From assembly GCA_964036275.1 (NCBI GenBank), contig OZ038434.1:36851279-36915278 (forward strand): a stretch of 64,000 bases of DNA, written 5' to 3'. Below, piece by piece: positions 35,706 through 47,357 of this stretch (the stretch's first letter is position 1; each line of letters opens with the position of its first letter). The notes below the pieces were generated by a model. It did not search any database. It was not told the DNA's origin and saw nothing but the letters and a program-made list of their open reading frames with translations. The DNA comes from Litoditis marina. Lineage: Eukaryota; Nematoda; Chromadorea; Rhabditida; Rhabditidae. Both the position numbers and the translations under genes were made by a program.

Positions 35706-36994
35706 ATGAAATCACTACATCCATGCTCGTTTTCAACAACATGAATCATATTCTTCCATACTCCGGTCGTATATACTGCTTTTAATGTGGTCTTGAATCA
35801 GTACAATGCCACTGATGTACTGCCCTCATTCGTGAATATTCTGCTATTCTCTATTTGGTCCCGATCTCGATGTCATACTCGACTACCAAACTTTTTCTGC
35901 TCTCCTTCAGCTGGTTATATTCGTTCTGTTGTGTCCGAGGTAAATTGTTGATATAGTTTTCTCCACACTTTCTTGCCACTTGACTAACCGTTTTTGGTTT
36001 TTGCTCGGGTTGTTTTGGTGTCTAAATTCATTTCCATATTATTTGAGTAACGAAATATTCCTGTTCCAGTTTCGCTATTTTGATGAGCCTGGCGACCAAC
36101 AACGTTATGACGACTGCTATTTCGTTCTATCATCGTCTACTGGTTTTGAAGAGAGAAAAGGTCACCGTTCTGGCCGTAATAATGTTTCTGGCCAATATTA
36201 TGTTGGGCTACCTATCGGTTACGGTAAGTCCGGTTGAAATTTCGGAAAAATTGGTGTATTTCCAGAGAAAGTTGCTCGAAAAGCGGTTGAGCATAGAGTC
36301 CCGAGATTTTCTTACAAAAATCAAACCAAACCAGAGAGAGGGGGAACCGCACTTATTTTTCAAGCTGAACGTGTGAACTCAGTTTGAGCCGCAACAGGCA
36401 AAACTGGCAGAAGTGTAAATAGTAAATATTAATCCATAACGATACTTTTTTTCAGATATCACTACTTCCATAGTTGTTTTCAACATTATTAATCATATTC
36501 TTCTACATTCCGGTCATATACACTGGTTTTCAATGGTTCAATTGTGGTTATGGATCAGTACAGTACCACTGACTGATGTACTGTCAATATGAGGTTCGTA
36601 CTTTAGTCATATCTGTATCTTTGCCACTGATAAGAGATCCTCTGCAACAAATGTATATTTATGAAGTAGAGCCATAACTATTTACATCCATGTAGCATCA
36701 AATTCGTTTCCAGGTAACAATTATTTTATTTGCGTATAACATTTCGTCACCCTTCACTCACACTTTATTTATAGATCATCAGCCAGAACAGTGTGGAGAG
36801 GAAGTCAACTTATCAAATCGCCAACAAGAAAAGCACTTCGGCACAGTACAAGATTACTATTGGCACACGTGAGTTATTTTGAAAAACGTGCATATTAGAA
36901 AACAATAGTGCTACTGCAGTGTATTACAGCGCAGTTAGCTGGAGTTCCAGTTCAACTTTATTATATGTTTTGTTGTTTCCGTGATCAATTCGAT

Positions 36995-37038
<44 letters not shown>

Positions 37039-37498
37039 GTAATAATAAATTTATCAGTATAGTGATAGACACACATGCGATCACGAACTTGAACCATTTG
37101 AACTGACATTTGAGAAATGAAAAAAACACTTTTGCATATAGAAATTTGCAGATAGCATTTGTTGTTGATTTCAATTTGATGAACAAAAATTACAAGACGT
37201 TAAAAACGGGTTTATACCAAATTATGCAGCTAGTTGGAGCTGATTAGGTTGTGCATGTCTCACTCCCATTAATGAGTGTATTTGCTAAGTTCAACATTAA
37301 CCTAAATATCTACTTTTCACTCAACTTTAGTTAACTGATGGCCAAAGGAAGTGAACGAACAGGACCAGAAAACGATAACCAATGTTCATTTCATTGATTT
37401 TCAGGCGATATCTTCAACTACAGTTATCCAACTTGCCTCTGTACCGCTTGCCTGGAGGTCAGGGAGTGCCCATGGAGCTGATACGCCTGGAGCTGTGA
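35706..37498 (+). pseudogene. Receptor-like pseudogene with exons c, d, partial c, an extra exon and e
   Basis: Exon c 35706-35939, exon d 36070-36223 (fully open, reading FAILMSLATNNVMTTAISFY then HRLLVLKREKVTV), and a second partial exon c at 36456-36590 reading TSIVVFNIINHILLHSGHIH before a stop. Then comes an extra exon 36776-36868 (after TTTATAG, before GTGAGTT, open in all three frames) and exon e 37405-37498. The phase-2 reading of the extra exon joins exon e in the LYRLPGGQGVPMELI frame, whose third positions vary against block A. Donor after d is GTAAGTCC here. Probably a fusion of two decayed copies. Confidence 0.55.
36998..37050 (+). repeat. AAT microsatellite
   Basis: About 16 AAT repeats with one GT interruption near the end. 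Ile-rich or Leu-rich frames on the other strand are artefacts. Confidence 0.95.
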
Positions 37499-37559
37499 GG
37501 ATCGTTATGCAGTTCTTCACCATACCGGAAGACACATATATACTTGTTGATTAGCTGAC

Positions 37560-38380
37560 TTGCAATGAAGTTTCCTTTTATACATGTATTTTTTGTAAAA
37601 GGTAATTAAAAGGAAATGATAAAGAAATGGTGTTATGACTCTGGAACGAACTTATTGAATGCAATTCAACATCCGTATGCTACGAGCAGAAGTACCTAAA
37701 CGATGGTAACATTCTTTTGTGACAACCATTCTAAAAAGGGCATCTTCCACCAATCCCAATAACCATCGTCGGATTAGTTTGACATCGATATTTGCACAAA
37801 ATTCTGCACAACACTGTTGAATAGTGCTAGAGAGTCAACCGACCGATTTGAGAGAAGACGAGTAACGGTTGTTCAGATTGTTGTGGCGACAACATTGAAT
37901 TTCGAGTGGTACTCAAAATTCTAATTCGAAACGCTCAAAACTCCAGTCAAATCGAAAGCCCTAGATCCTAAAAAAATTATTCGAACTGGTTGGAATCAAA
38001 ACTTGCATAGCTCGAGTTTGATGTTCGTGTGTGTTCGACTTCAAGTAACCCCAGAAATTAGGCGAAAACTCGAATGTTTTGAATTAAAAGTTGATTCGTA
38101 GCAAAGGAGTTCAAACTTGTAAATTCGGGTGACTCTGCGGAGATTGAAAAAGTTTCATGTATTAATTGAACAGCTGCAATGTGAAAGAATTTCTTTTAAA
38201 AAATCTTTGTAATGTTTCGTAATGTACAAACAAGTGTTGTCATGATCATCGATTGTTGGTCAAAGAAGCTGTCACTGGCTTGCCCATGTTATCTTTTATT
38301 CATAACATTTAATCATAACTATTGTCCCACAAATCATTTGGTTCAATCGCCGTCGTCCAGCACTGTCAAATTGCATGTAA
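37560..38380. other. No gene seen
   Basis: AT-rich spacer. AAAAGGTAATTAAAAGGAAATG near 37600 resembles the tail after exon e in other copies (55775-55800). AAGAAGCTGTCACTGGCTTG at 38264 is shared with 28300 (complement) and 50930. Confidence 0.4.
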
Positions 38381-38387
38381 TATTATG

Positions 38388-38520
38388 AGCGCGTAACAGG
38401 GTAACCATACCCTTTTTCTTCTCAACTTTTCTCTCCATTTACTTCATTGGAGTGCCACATACTATGTGGAAGTCACGTGTTAAATCACAAATAAATCTAT
38501 TCTATTCTATTCTATTCTTG
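38388..38520 (+). mobile_element. 3' end of a retroposon with a TATTC pentamer tail, copy 1
   Basis: Starts GCGTAACAGGGTAACCATAC, runs through GTACTATGTGG-like and AAGTCACGTG blocks, then AATAAATCTATTC and four TATTC repeats. The 61450-61577 stretch is the same sequence with a shorter tail. A simple-sequence tail after a shared 3' end is typical of non-LTR retrotransposons or SINEs. No coding part remains. Confidence 0.6.
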
Positions 38521-38817
38521 GAGTAACTTGGTTGGCCCTGCAAAACATAAGTATTGATTATAATCAATTTTTTCATTCACGCAATAAAAGTTGATGTTAC
38601 CGATGGCTTAATTGAATTTGTAAATGATTAAGAATCATTCAAAACTTATTTTTGTTCACGAGTTTCTCTGTTCTAGTTAAGAGGTTTGAATCTGTTAGTT
38701 CGACGTAACTGCCACTGGATCCTGTTTGTTAGCCGTCGCCAACGGAAAGGCGGGAGGGTACTGTATATCTCGGTTCCTGCTGTGTACGCACACATGTATT
38801 CGATTCCGAAGCTCGCC

Positions 38818-38886
38818 GGTTATGTGCTGCAATAGCGCAGTAGTTTGCGCCCTGCTACAAAACTTTTGCTCGCAAGTTCGATTGGC
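38818..38886 (+). repeat. tRNA-derived SINE-like element, copy 3
   Basis: Same as copy 2 at 28988, with the B-box degraded to AAGTTCGATTGG. It marks the left part of block B. Confidence 0.55.
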
Positions 38887-39165
38887 ATTCACTATAGTAG
38901 GAGTGGGAAAGACTACTTGTTAGGCGATTAGGCGCGATTCCGTCAAGTCAGCTACATACGGTGTACGCTGCCCTATACCTTTATGTTTGTACTTTAATCA
39001 GTTTGATCCCGTAGATTCCCTGTCAAAAATTGTGAATTACGGCGAGACCGACCCACAACAGAGTCTTAACAATCAAAGAGACCATTTCATTTTCTTTCCA
39101 GTTTCTCTTTACAAACATACATGTATAAAATGAAATTTCATTGCGAGAATGACAAACACATCAGA

Positions 39166-39315
39166 TCAACAAGGAATTATGCGGTTCTCGGCATTCTGCA
39201 AAACTGGATAACGACGAGGTACAGACTTTACAGCTCCGAGCAGTTCCAGAGGACCCCCTGTCTTCCTGGCAGACGGTACAGAGACATCTGGGGATACTGG
39301 AGTTGAAGATGTCGT
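39166..39315 (-). pseudogene. Exon e of the block B receptor-like pseudogene
   Basis: Minus-strand exon after GATTTTCAG. It matches exon e of block A, but small changes at AGGAAGACAGGGGGTCC shift the LYRLPGRQG frame, so the end is broken. It is cut off from exon d of its own copy (41555-41707) by the GGCGCC element. Confidence 0.55.
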
Positions 39316-39338
39316 CTGAAAATCGGTGAAATGATAAT

Positions 39339-41298
39339 CGCGCGCAGCGCGAAGCGCTGCGTGTGAGTTGTGTTTGGTTTGGCCATTGCGCACCCATTTT
39401 TGGCTTTCAAACCACAAAAGTCATCAAATGAAACATTTTTTCGAATTTTAAAAAAGAGAGAGCTAGATATCTATTAAATACATGTTGTGTGAAAAAATTA
39501 GGAAAATCGGTCAAGGTTGAAAAAAGTTATGCTGTCGTGTCGTTATGAAAATTTCCGTTGTCCCTCGTCCCTCGTCGCTCGTCCCTCGTCCAATGTCCGC
39601 ATAGAAAATTATTTTTTCAACTACTGGACCAATTCGGCTGAAATTTGGCACACATGTGTAAACCCCAAAGTTAGCGCGGCCCAAGAAGTTTGGTGATGTC
39701 ACGTTTCGTTTGGCGCTTGGCGCGGGCGCCAGTAGCAGGAAAATATGTGTTCCCATGGATGAAATGCTCCGAAATTTTGCACTGAGGTTAGATTAGTGAA
39801 TCCCAGCCTTCTCTGTAAATTTGGTGTCATGGTTTATAATTGGCGCCAAACGCTGGCGCCCAGTGGCGCCAAATTAGAACAACGCCAGGCAAGTAGGGTA
39901 ATGAGCGAAATGTGTCACAGATGTCCGAACTATGAACATAGTTGACGAATACGGCTTGAATACCAACATTTCTTCGACATTCTGCGCCAATACGGTACTT
40001 TATCCGCCAAATGGCGCCAAAATTGAAAATAGGGTTTCTGAACCAAAAAACAGTCAGAAATTGTGCTAATTGGTCGAGGCCATTCATTCCAAGTTTTTTG
40101 TTACTAATTAGAGTAATTTTATATTTGGCGCCAAACGCTGGCGCCCAGTGGCGGGAAATTAGAACAACGCCAGGCAAGTAGGGTAACGAGCGAAATGTTC
40201 CACAGATGTTCGAACTATGAACATAGTTAACGAATACGGCTTGGATAGCAACATTTCTTCGACATTCTGCGCCAAAACGGTACTTTATCCGCCAATTGGC
40301 GCCAAAATTGAAAATAGGGTTTCTGAACCAAAAAACAGTCGGAAATTGTGCTAATTGGTCGAGGCCATTCATTCTAAGTTATTTGTTACCAAATAGAGTA
40401 ACTTTATATTTGGCGCCAAACGCTGGCGCCCAGTGGCGCCAAATTAGAACAACGCCAGGCAAGTAGGGTAACGAGCGAAATGTTCCACAGATGTCCGAAC
40501 GATGAACATAGTTAACGAATACGGCTTGGGTACCAACATTTCTTCGACATTCTGCGCTAAAACGATACTTTATCCGCCAATTGGCGCCAAAATTGAAAAT
40601 AGGGTTTCTGAACCAAAAAACAGTCGGAAATTGTGCTAATTGGTCGAGGCCATTCATTCCAAGTTATTTGTCACTAATTAGAGTAGCATGTTCTGTATCT
40701 GGCGCCAATGGCTGGCGCCCGTTCGCGCCAATGGAGAAAATATTTTCTTACTGTAATGACGCAGATTTTTCACAATACTCAGTTTTCAATTACCGAAGCG
40801 GAAAAAAGCTGTTTTTTGAATGTTTCAGGATCACATCGTTTGAAAACCTGGAACTTTCAGATATCACGATGTTTGATAGTCACCACTATTCAAAAATCGT
40901 TTTTCTAAGTCAACTCTAGAAGTGGTTGTACTAGTACAACTAGCAAAAAGAGAACAATTTGTAAAAAGTGGGGGACCAGGAAGTGTGTGAGTTCCGTTCG
41001 GTTTCACCGTTTTCTGCAAAAAGTGAACAATACGATGTTGTGAATGAGTGTGCAACAAAAAAAGAACAATACATTTGTTTGCACAACGGTTCACAACGTT
41101 CTTAGGGGAAACCACTATGCACTTTTACGTTCAAGGTATACTTTGTATATTCTGTTTCTTGTGAACCGTTGTGCAAACAAATGTATTGTTCTTTTTTTGT
41201 TGCACACTCATTCACAACATCGTATTGTTCACTTTTTGCAGAAAACGGTGAAACCGAACAGAACTCACACACTTCCTGGTCCCCCACTTTTTACAAAT
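39339..41298 (-). mobile_element. GGCGCC-rich insertion element, copy 1
   Basis: Block A reads GATAATTTGTATTAG with no insert, so the insert lies between GATAAT (to 39338) and TTGTATTAG (from 41299). One end has a GC-rich palindrome (CGCAGCGCgaaGCGCTGCG, about 39344-39362). A CCCTCGTC tandem run is at 39559-39592. Three tandem units of about 285 bp start with TGGCGCCAAACGCTGGCGCC at 39841, 40126 and 40411, with a partial fourth at about 40700. The other end is a fold-back of about 340 bp (40958-41298). The reading frames across the 285-bp units have no recognised protein. An inverted copy with one unit is at 62776-64000. Confidence 0.75.
39842..40720. repeat. Three tandem units of about 285 bp inside the GGCGCC element
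   Basis: Periods of 285, 285 and 289 bp by the GGCGCCAAACGCTGGCGCC landmark. Units share CAACGCCAGGCAAGTAGGGT, GAACATAGTT and ATTGAAAATAGGGTTTCTGA. Other copies of the element have one unit, so the array expanded here. Confidence 0.85.
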
Positions 41299-41300
41299 TT
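40958..41300. repeat. Fold-back end of the GGCGCC element, copy 1
   Basis: Arms of about 135 bp. The left reads AAAAGTGGGGGACCAGGAAG through GAACAATACGATGTTGTGAA to TTGCACAACGGTTCAC, and the right is its complement. The centre of about 60 bp contains TATACTTTGTATATTC. Nearly the same fold-back is at 62776-63113, where it also abuts the inverted repeat TTGTACTAGTACAA. Confidence 0.85.
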
Positions 41301-41554
41301 GTATTAGTTTTTATGTTTCTAGTAGAAGTAAGTGTCCAGATTACACCAACGAAATTTGGAGGAAATCCAAAAACGCCAACATACCAAACTTCCAGACCAA
41401 ACAATCGAAATCCCTTCAAGTGTGCGATTCCCCCTCTCTCGTTCGGTGAGATGTTTTTGATTCAATCTCGGGATGGTTACTCTAAGCTCAAGCGTTTTCA
41501 GGCAAGTTTCTTTTAGGTTAGACCAATCTTTCTGAACGTTTCAAGCGGACTCAC

Positions 41555-43056
41555 CGTAACCTATAAATAGGACAGCATAACAATTTTCAGAAACATGATT
41601 ACTCTCCAAACGGTGACTTTTTCTCTCTTCATAACCAGTAGACGATGATTAACGGAATGACAGTCCTCGTAACGTTGTTTGTAGCCAGGCTCATCAAAAT
41701 AGCAAAACTGAAAAATAGGAATGTATATTAAAGTGTAGATAAATGAGTTAGGACACCTAAAAACCTGAGCAAAAACCAAACAGTTAGTCAAGTGACGAGA
41801 AAGTATGGAGGAGACTATATCAACAATTTAGCTCGGACATAATAGAAGCAATAGAACCAGCTGAAGGAGAGCAGGAACAGTTTGGTAATCGAGTATGACA
41901 TCGAATTCGGGATAGAATAGAGAATAGCACAATACTCTCAATTGAGTACAGTTCAGCAGTGGTATCCACATGTCATAACCACAAGTACACCATTGGACGA
42001 CCACGGATGTAGTGAAATATATCATCTGAAAGAAGTGTAGTTATGTATGGGTTACAGTTCTCAAAACTGTCCGTTCATTTTATTTTCCGCTATTATTTGT
42101 TTACTTTGTTACGCTAAAATCAGGTCAAAATATAAGAACTTCAACTATACCAAAGTTTTCCTGTATGATTAAACGACTCAATTTCATTTTAGTCACAATA
42201 AGGAACAATAAGTTACATTTCATAGAACATGAACGAGCCAAACGTTACCTCCATCGAACTTGGTCCTTTTCTGGCTTTGGAGCATTCTCAGAAAGTATTC
42301 TTCGTTGAAAACCTCTGCGATCTCCTTGTGAAGTGTTGTTGAGGTTTCACGGTAGATATGATGGTGAGGTAGGCCAATCGAACCAGAATGAAGAGGTGTC
42401 TGGACGAAAACTGATGTCTCGCTCAGATGTATCAATGTACAATAGCACTCTTCGTAAACGGTATCCGTTTCTTCTCCAATATTTTATCTGACTTTGACCG
42501 TGACAAGTTGTCTCAAATCTTCTCATTCAACCGTTCCGAGAAGCAAAGATTAAATTCAGAGAACGTTGTCACCAATTCGTTCCTGAAATCATTTGGAATG
42601 GGGATTGACATGGATTGACAGTTGTAGTTTGCACTCGATACATAATTCCATCTTCGAACAAGATAAGCAGGAGCAAACTACAAACACAGCAGGATGTACT
42701 TGAGTTCAATTGTGTTAACTGAACACAGGAGAAAGATGGGTCCTATGAAATACACGGTCGCTTCGCTATGATATAACAGGTTTGTAGTTTGATCGCGATA
42801 CGCTGATCACAACCGAGATTCGGTCGATGATTGCTAACTTTATGTTCTATATGAAACAACGTGTTTTAGAAAACAACTTAGATGTGTTTTGGAGAAATAT
42901 GAAGCAAACTAACCTGATAGTTTGAACATAAATATTGTAGAAGTAAGTACGTGGTACTTTCCATAGATGTTTTATTCGGTAATGAGAATGGCAGAGAGTC
43001 AAAGGTTACACGCCACGCCCATAAGTTAATTGGGGTTTCAGTTTTGAGTAGCACAC
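41555..43056 (-). pseudogene. Receptor-like pseudogene of block B (exons a, b, c, d)
   Basis: Minus-strand exon a 43056-42914 (open: LLKTETPINLWAWRVTFDSL), exon b 42582-42249 (stops), exon c 42025-41832 (open through YPEFDVILDYQTVPALLQLV) and exon d 41707-41555. The donor after exon c is changed from GTAAATTG to CTAAATTG, and exon d has lost bases around the HRLLV step, shifting the frame. Exon a is the cleanest of all copies and is duplicated at 48803-48945. Confidence 0.6.
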
Positions 43057-43091
43057 CTGGGTGAGAATATTGGAGAAGCAATGGGATCAAT
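42852..43091. repeat. 240-bp direct flank duplication, left copy
   Basis: Identical by eye to 48741-48980. It begins TGAAACAACGTGTTTTAG and ends CAATGGGATCAAT. It contains exon a of the receptor-like family. In block A the same host stretch occurs once. Confidence 0.9.
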
Positions 43092-43214
43092 TGTTTCAGC
43101 GTCAGTGGTATACGCCTATTATTCAATTTATGTAACTGCCACGCGGTACAAAAATTGTACCGCGTGGCAGTTACATAAATTGAATAATAGGCGTATACCA
43201 CTGACGCTGAAACA
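43092..43214. repeat. Perfect 60-bp palindrome at the element's left end
   Basis: TGTTTCAGCGTCAGTGGTAT... on the left mirrors ...ATACCACTGACGCTGAAACA on the right around a 3-base centre. No mismatch seen by eye. Confidence 0.95.
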
Positions 43215-43230
43215 TGGTGCATCGGCCGGA
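43215..43230 (+). other. tRNA-Gly primer binding site
   Basis: TGGTGCATCGGCCGGA directly after the LTR end CA. It complements the 3' terminus of nematode tRNA-Gly (...CCGGCCGATGCACCA), as do 9989-10006 and 59376-59387. Confidence 0.7.
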
Positions 43231-43514
43231 GTAATTAACCGACCGCCACTATTTTATTCTTTTATTGTTTCGATTCAGTTTAAGTTAGACTCGTGAAACA
43301 GACTTCAGTAAACCACATTCAGTAATTCAGTGAGCTAGTGGACGTGCTAGTTAAGAGCATAGAAACTAGTTGTTGGCTAAGTAAAAACCCTGATTTCAGT
43401 TTGGAGATTTCAAGTCGCTTCTACTGATCTCATTGACGAATACCAAAACGCCAGGGTAGGACACCTGGGTAAAAACGCGCTACGCGTAGCAATTTAACCT
43501 TTTTCTAGTCTAAG

Positions 43515-43760
43515 ATGAAGTCAGAATTCAGCTTTTTCTGTGGTAAGAAAATTTATGATTTTGTACTTCGCGATCTGATCAATCGTTCGATTAGGATAGT
43601 CTTAGGGTCGGCCCAGCAACGGGAGTCCAGCCATCGATCGAACGATGCGGTTGCAACGCATAAACGGGAATTTTCGAAATGGACATGCGTGCACACTAGA
43701 AAATTATGCGTAACAGAGTGTGGTAATCAGGCAGCCACACGAATAAATAAACATGTCTGA
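43515..43760 (+). CDS. Short ORF in the leader of the BEL-type element
   Basis: 81 codons from ATG 300 bp after the primer site (KSEFSFFCGKKIYDFVLRDL start). A gag start would be expected about here in BEL elements, but no Gag motif is visible and the frame closes quickly. Confidence 0.2.
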   Translation: MKSEFSFFCGKKIYDFVLRDLINRSIRIVLGSAQQRESSHRSNDAVATHKREFSKWTCVHTRKLCVTECGNQAATRINKHV

Positions 43761-43769
43761 GCCGGAAAA

Positions 43770-46580
43770 CATCAGTAGATAACTTTCTATCTATTGATAC
43801 CAAGTCTCGTTGGTTTCCGGAACGCTTGAGCCAACTATTCACTGTATGAAATATGTAAAAAGTCGATGAAAACCGCAAACTAGAGAATGAGATGTCATTC
43901 GAACTCAGAAGATTCAAATATATAGGTGATCCAGATTCTGCACTATTTTTTCCGCCTCACAACTACATCACGAGGAGCTATTATCATATTCGTACTCTGT
44001 ATTTTATTTACTAAGCAGACGTACATTTCATTTTCACCTAAAATTTTCGTCCCATCATGTATACTTGACACTACTCATTCACATTTTTTATTAACTAATT
44101 CTTGATTCTCGTTCACCTCTTCGTGGGTATAGTACATGCAACAACAACAGTCTGTATGCATAGAAAGACGCGAAATCAGATCATTTCGAATCAATATGTG
44201 CTCGATGGCGCGACGATGTTGCGCAGACTTTCGAAAGTGCATTATTGATTGATCTGACGGCGCCGTCTGGCCGCTCCAAGCTTACATGGCAATGCACTTT
44301 GCTCAACTGTTATCGATTAGTTCTGATTATGGTACTACTGATTCAGCTATCCCAATTTGAGAAATTTCCTTTCGACAAGTTGATTTTGTGTAGATCCAAT
44401 TAATTGAGCTTCTGAGAATGGTATTATAAAATTTCAGTACCAAAACGGAATGTTCTCACTTCTTTGATATCATCATCAACTGTTCTAAATGAATTGTCGC
44501 AGAAACTATAAGGAAAAAGCTTGTGAGAACGATATCAGTCAATCATTCTGCCAGTCGTGATAAGTAACTTTCAGAAGTCTACGATTCACATAAGATGCAA
44601 ACTACTGAAGATAGTTTGATAAGCATCTTCAAAATAGTTTCGTGATAGATTTCATGAAGATGATAGTTCTTTGTTGACAGAATCAGAAGGGTACATAAAG
44701 TGCAAGATCAAAATGATCGAGTGATCAAACTACAACTCTGATCATCATACAAGCTGTACTCCAGTGACACCGCTCAGTTTGCTGTGCTTTTGATTCGAAC
44801 TAAGAACTGTCGCGTAAATACACAGTATTGTGCTATTTAGAATGATTTCAATCTTGATGAGCATATCCTACTCATAACTTTGTCTCTGTCTGACCAACAT
44901 TCCATTCACTGCAAATTCACGAACCTGCTAAGATGTTGCATTCCTTTGATTTCAGAAAGATCTTTGAAAGAACAGGAATGTCTGCGATACCCATTGCACA
45001 TAACGCGCATAACTGGCATTTACCAGCTGTAAATATTTCAGAGTTTCACAGTGGATCGCAAGTCATTTTCACACTTTTGACATCTTTTCTATAAATTGAA
45101 ATCAGTTTTCAGCAGCAGACTATTGTAGCGCTGTCTCATTCATATCTATCGAGGAAACTGTTGACTTTGAACTGAAGCAGCTGGTTTCCAAGAGACCAAG
45201 AGATTGACTTCATTTTCAACAGCAGAAGAGGGTGGTTATTGCAAATGATCAAATAAGATCTCAGAGCCAACAGGAACGACCGCCTACATTGAACTACGAA
45301 AAGCGTCGAAAATTCAGATTCAGACGGAAAAAGATTCAGCCTTCTTTGAAAGCTTCTCCAGAACTGTACCGTTTACAAACCAATTTACTGTAGCTGGCAC
45401 GGATAACTTTTAACATTCTAAGCTGCACTCAGTAACCTCACAAATATATTTTTGTGGTGAATGGTGTGTGAATGAAACAAAATTTGGAAGATAATTTTTG
45501 ACAAAATCAGAAGGCATGGAATCAGTTTCAGTTTAGTCATGAAAATTTGAGCACCTGACGAAAATATTTTCCGCGTTGTCTCTGGTTAAGTAGCTAGATC
45601 AGAGATTATATTGGGAGTTCATACCATCCGTATTCCCGAGAGATAATCGAAGTTTTTGTAACTTTTGTTCGGAGCTGTCGGCAGTTTGATCAGAGCAGCC
45701 GATCAATTTGTAGTTTGCTGTCTTTCTACGTACCGCAAAAGTAGTCATGATATCAGCGTACAATCTTTGTTCGAAATCACTTTTTGTGAAAGTGATATAG
45801 TTTCAGTTGTGAGCTCAAAATTACTGATATAAGTTTTAGTTCGAAAAGTCAGAGAACTGAAAATACGAAATCCATGCGACTAGTAGATCAGGGTAATGAA
45901 CAGAATCAACCTGAACTTTCAGTAGGCAAGTTTTGTTTGAATCATCCATCATTCGTTATTCTTTGGAACTCAGTAGTTTGAACGCACGAACTCAGTATTC
46001 AGAAGCGCACACAAACCGTATCTGCAATGTGACTCTGATTACTACCAACTACCACCTAAACTTCGGCCCAAACTGTTGTCTACAATATGATATGTACTTC
46101 GGGATACAAACCAATAGTTCAGGTAGCACATTCCAACGAAAGCTTCCTTTCTCCATTTCAGAAGAGATTCTATTTCAAGTTTTCGGAGTTTGATCCTGGC
46201 ACAATTTATTGCCACACTTCGATATCAGAACAGAACTAGCTGGCAGGAAATTATTTATGCTGTGTTCTTGCAACTTCCAGTGTCACTCGGTTGTCAAAAC
46301 CTAGCGAAATTAATAATGATTTCAGCATGCGATGGGAATATTAATGACAGAGAATTTGTTACTGTTCGAAGCCTAACTTTCATTCGAACCATATTTCTCA
46401 CGCGTCTGGCACCAAGTCAACCATAGTCTGTCAGCAAGTTCAGTTCTTTTATACGCCTAAACTTTAGCCCGTGTATGATCTCAGCGAAAATCAAAAAGAA
46501 CAGATCTTCATTTTCTTCAGGCAGAAATGATTCATTCTACGTATACAAGCTTCCATTTCTCGTATTCAGCTTTGGGACTG
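43770..46580. other. Interior of the BEL-type element, no recognisable ORF
   Basis: AT-rich and split by stops in all frames. GATCAAACTACAA-like decamers at about 44715 and 45702 and many TTTCAG strings, but no exon set that I can support. It could be a non-autonomous internal region or captured host DNA. Confidence 0.4.
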
Positions 46581-46584
46581 GTAG

Positions 46585-46959
46585 TAGAAGAGTGTCAATA
46601 TTTCTTCATGGGCTGGTCAAAAATTGAGAATAGAAGAAAAAGAAGAAGTGAAGAAGAACGAATCAGAACCTGCCGCTACCAGTATGGAAACTGAGGAAAA
46701 CCCAGAAGCTGAGTCAACTTTACCCGTTGAGGTACCAAGATCCGATGTTGATAGTGAAAGTAATGTAGATCAACAGACTGTTTGGACCTGGCAGCATGAT
46801 TTGGCTGTGCAGAAAATTTTGAAACATCATGATGGTGATCGTGTTTATGATATGTATAATGTATTCCGCACTTATCATCCTATTGATCAGAAATTAATTT
46901 CTGACCATTATTTCCAAAGATTCCGTTCCCGTCTTCATTATGAGCCCTCTTCGCCATAA
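46585..46959 (+). CDS. Acidic unidentified ORF inside the BEL-type element
   Basis: An open frame from about 46585 to the TAA at 46957-46959, with no clear ATG near its front except one at 46684. It has an acidic, Glu-rich first half (EEKEEVKKNESEPA) and a second half rich in His, Arg and aromatics (HHDGDRVYDMYNVFRTYHPI, then FQRFRSRLHY). An upstream exon could supply the start. The 3' UTR ends in an AAAT tail at about 47188-47213, so it may be the last part of a nested retroposon. No family recognised. Confidence 0.35.
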
Positions 46960-47219
46960 TCAATATGTTGTTATTGTTCCCATGGCTATCCGTACCATTG
47001 ACCTCTCATGAACTCTGTAGTTTGCTCACAGCACCTGCCTCATATTCTTTGTAGCAGACTGCCATACTTTCTTCACTACAAATTGATATTTCCTCTCTTC
47101 TCCTTTTCTTTTTTTCATTGATATTTTTCTTCAGCCAATGTTATTTCCAATATTCTTTACCTGTCCCGTTGCACACTATGTGTATGATAAATAAAAATAA
47201 ATAAATAAAGAGGGTTAAT

Positions 47220-47357
47220 AAGAAAAACATCGAATCAGAGAGCAGACAGATCAGAAGAAAAACATCGAATCAGAGAGCAGACAGATCAGAAGAAAAACAT
47301 CGAATCAGAGAGCAGACAGATCAGAAGAAAAACATCGAATCAGAGAGCAGACAGATC
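47220..47357 (+). repeat. 35-bp tandem repeat, four units
   Basis: AAGAAAAACATCGAATCAGA begins each unit at 47220, 47255, 47290 and 47325. Units look identical until the last ends at GATCAAGTG. It directly follows the AAAT-rich tail at 47188-47213. Confidence 0.95.

Noticed and set aside
36924..37186. Ile-rich and Leu-rich frames
   Set aside because: Translation of the AAT microsatellite.
39827..40657. Open frames of 181 and 92 codons on the minus strand across the 285-bp units
   Set aside because: They repeat the same peptide because the DNA is a tandem repeat whose unit length is a multiple of three. No homolog or start context, and the inverted copy at 63.4 kb does not keep the frame.
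39339..41298. Helitron
   Set aside because: Asymmetric ends and a terminal hairpin fit loosely, but the 5' TC, 3' CTRR and clean A-T insertion are not seen and no Rep/helicase sequence is present.
47220..47357. CRISPR-like array
   Set aside because: The 35-bp units are directly adjacent with no unique spacers, and the window is eukaryotic.
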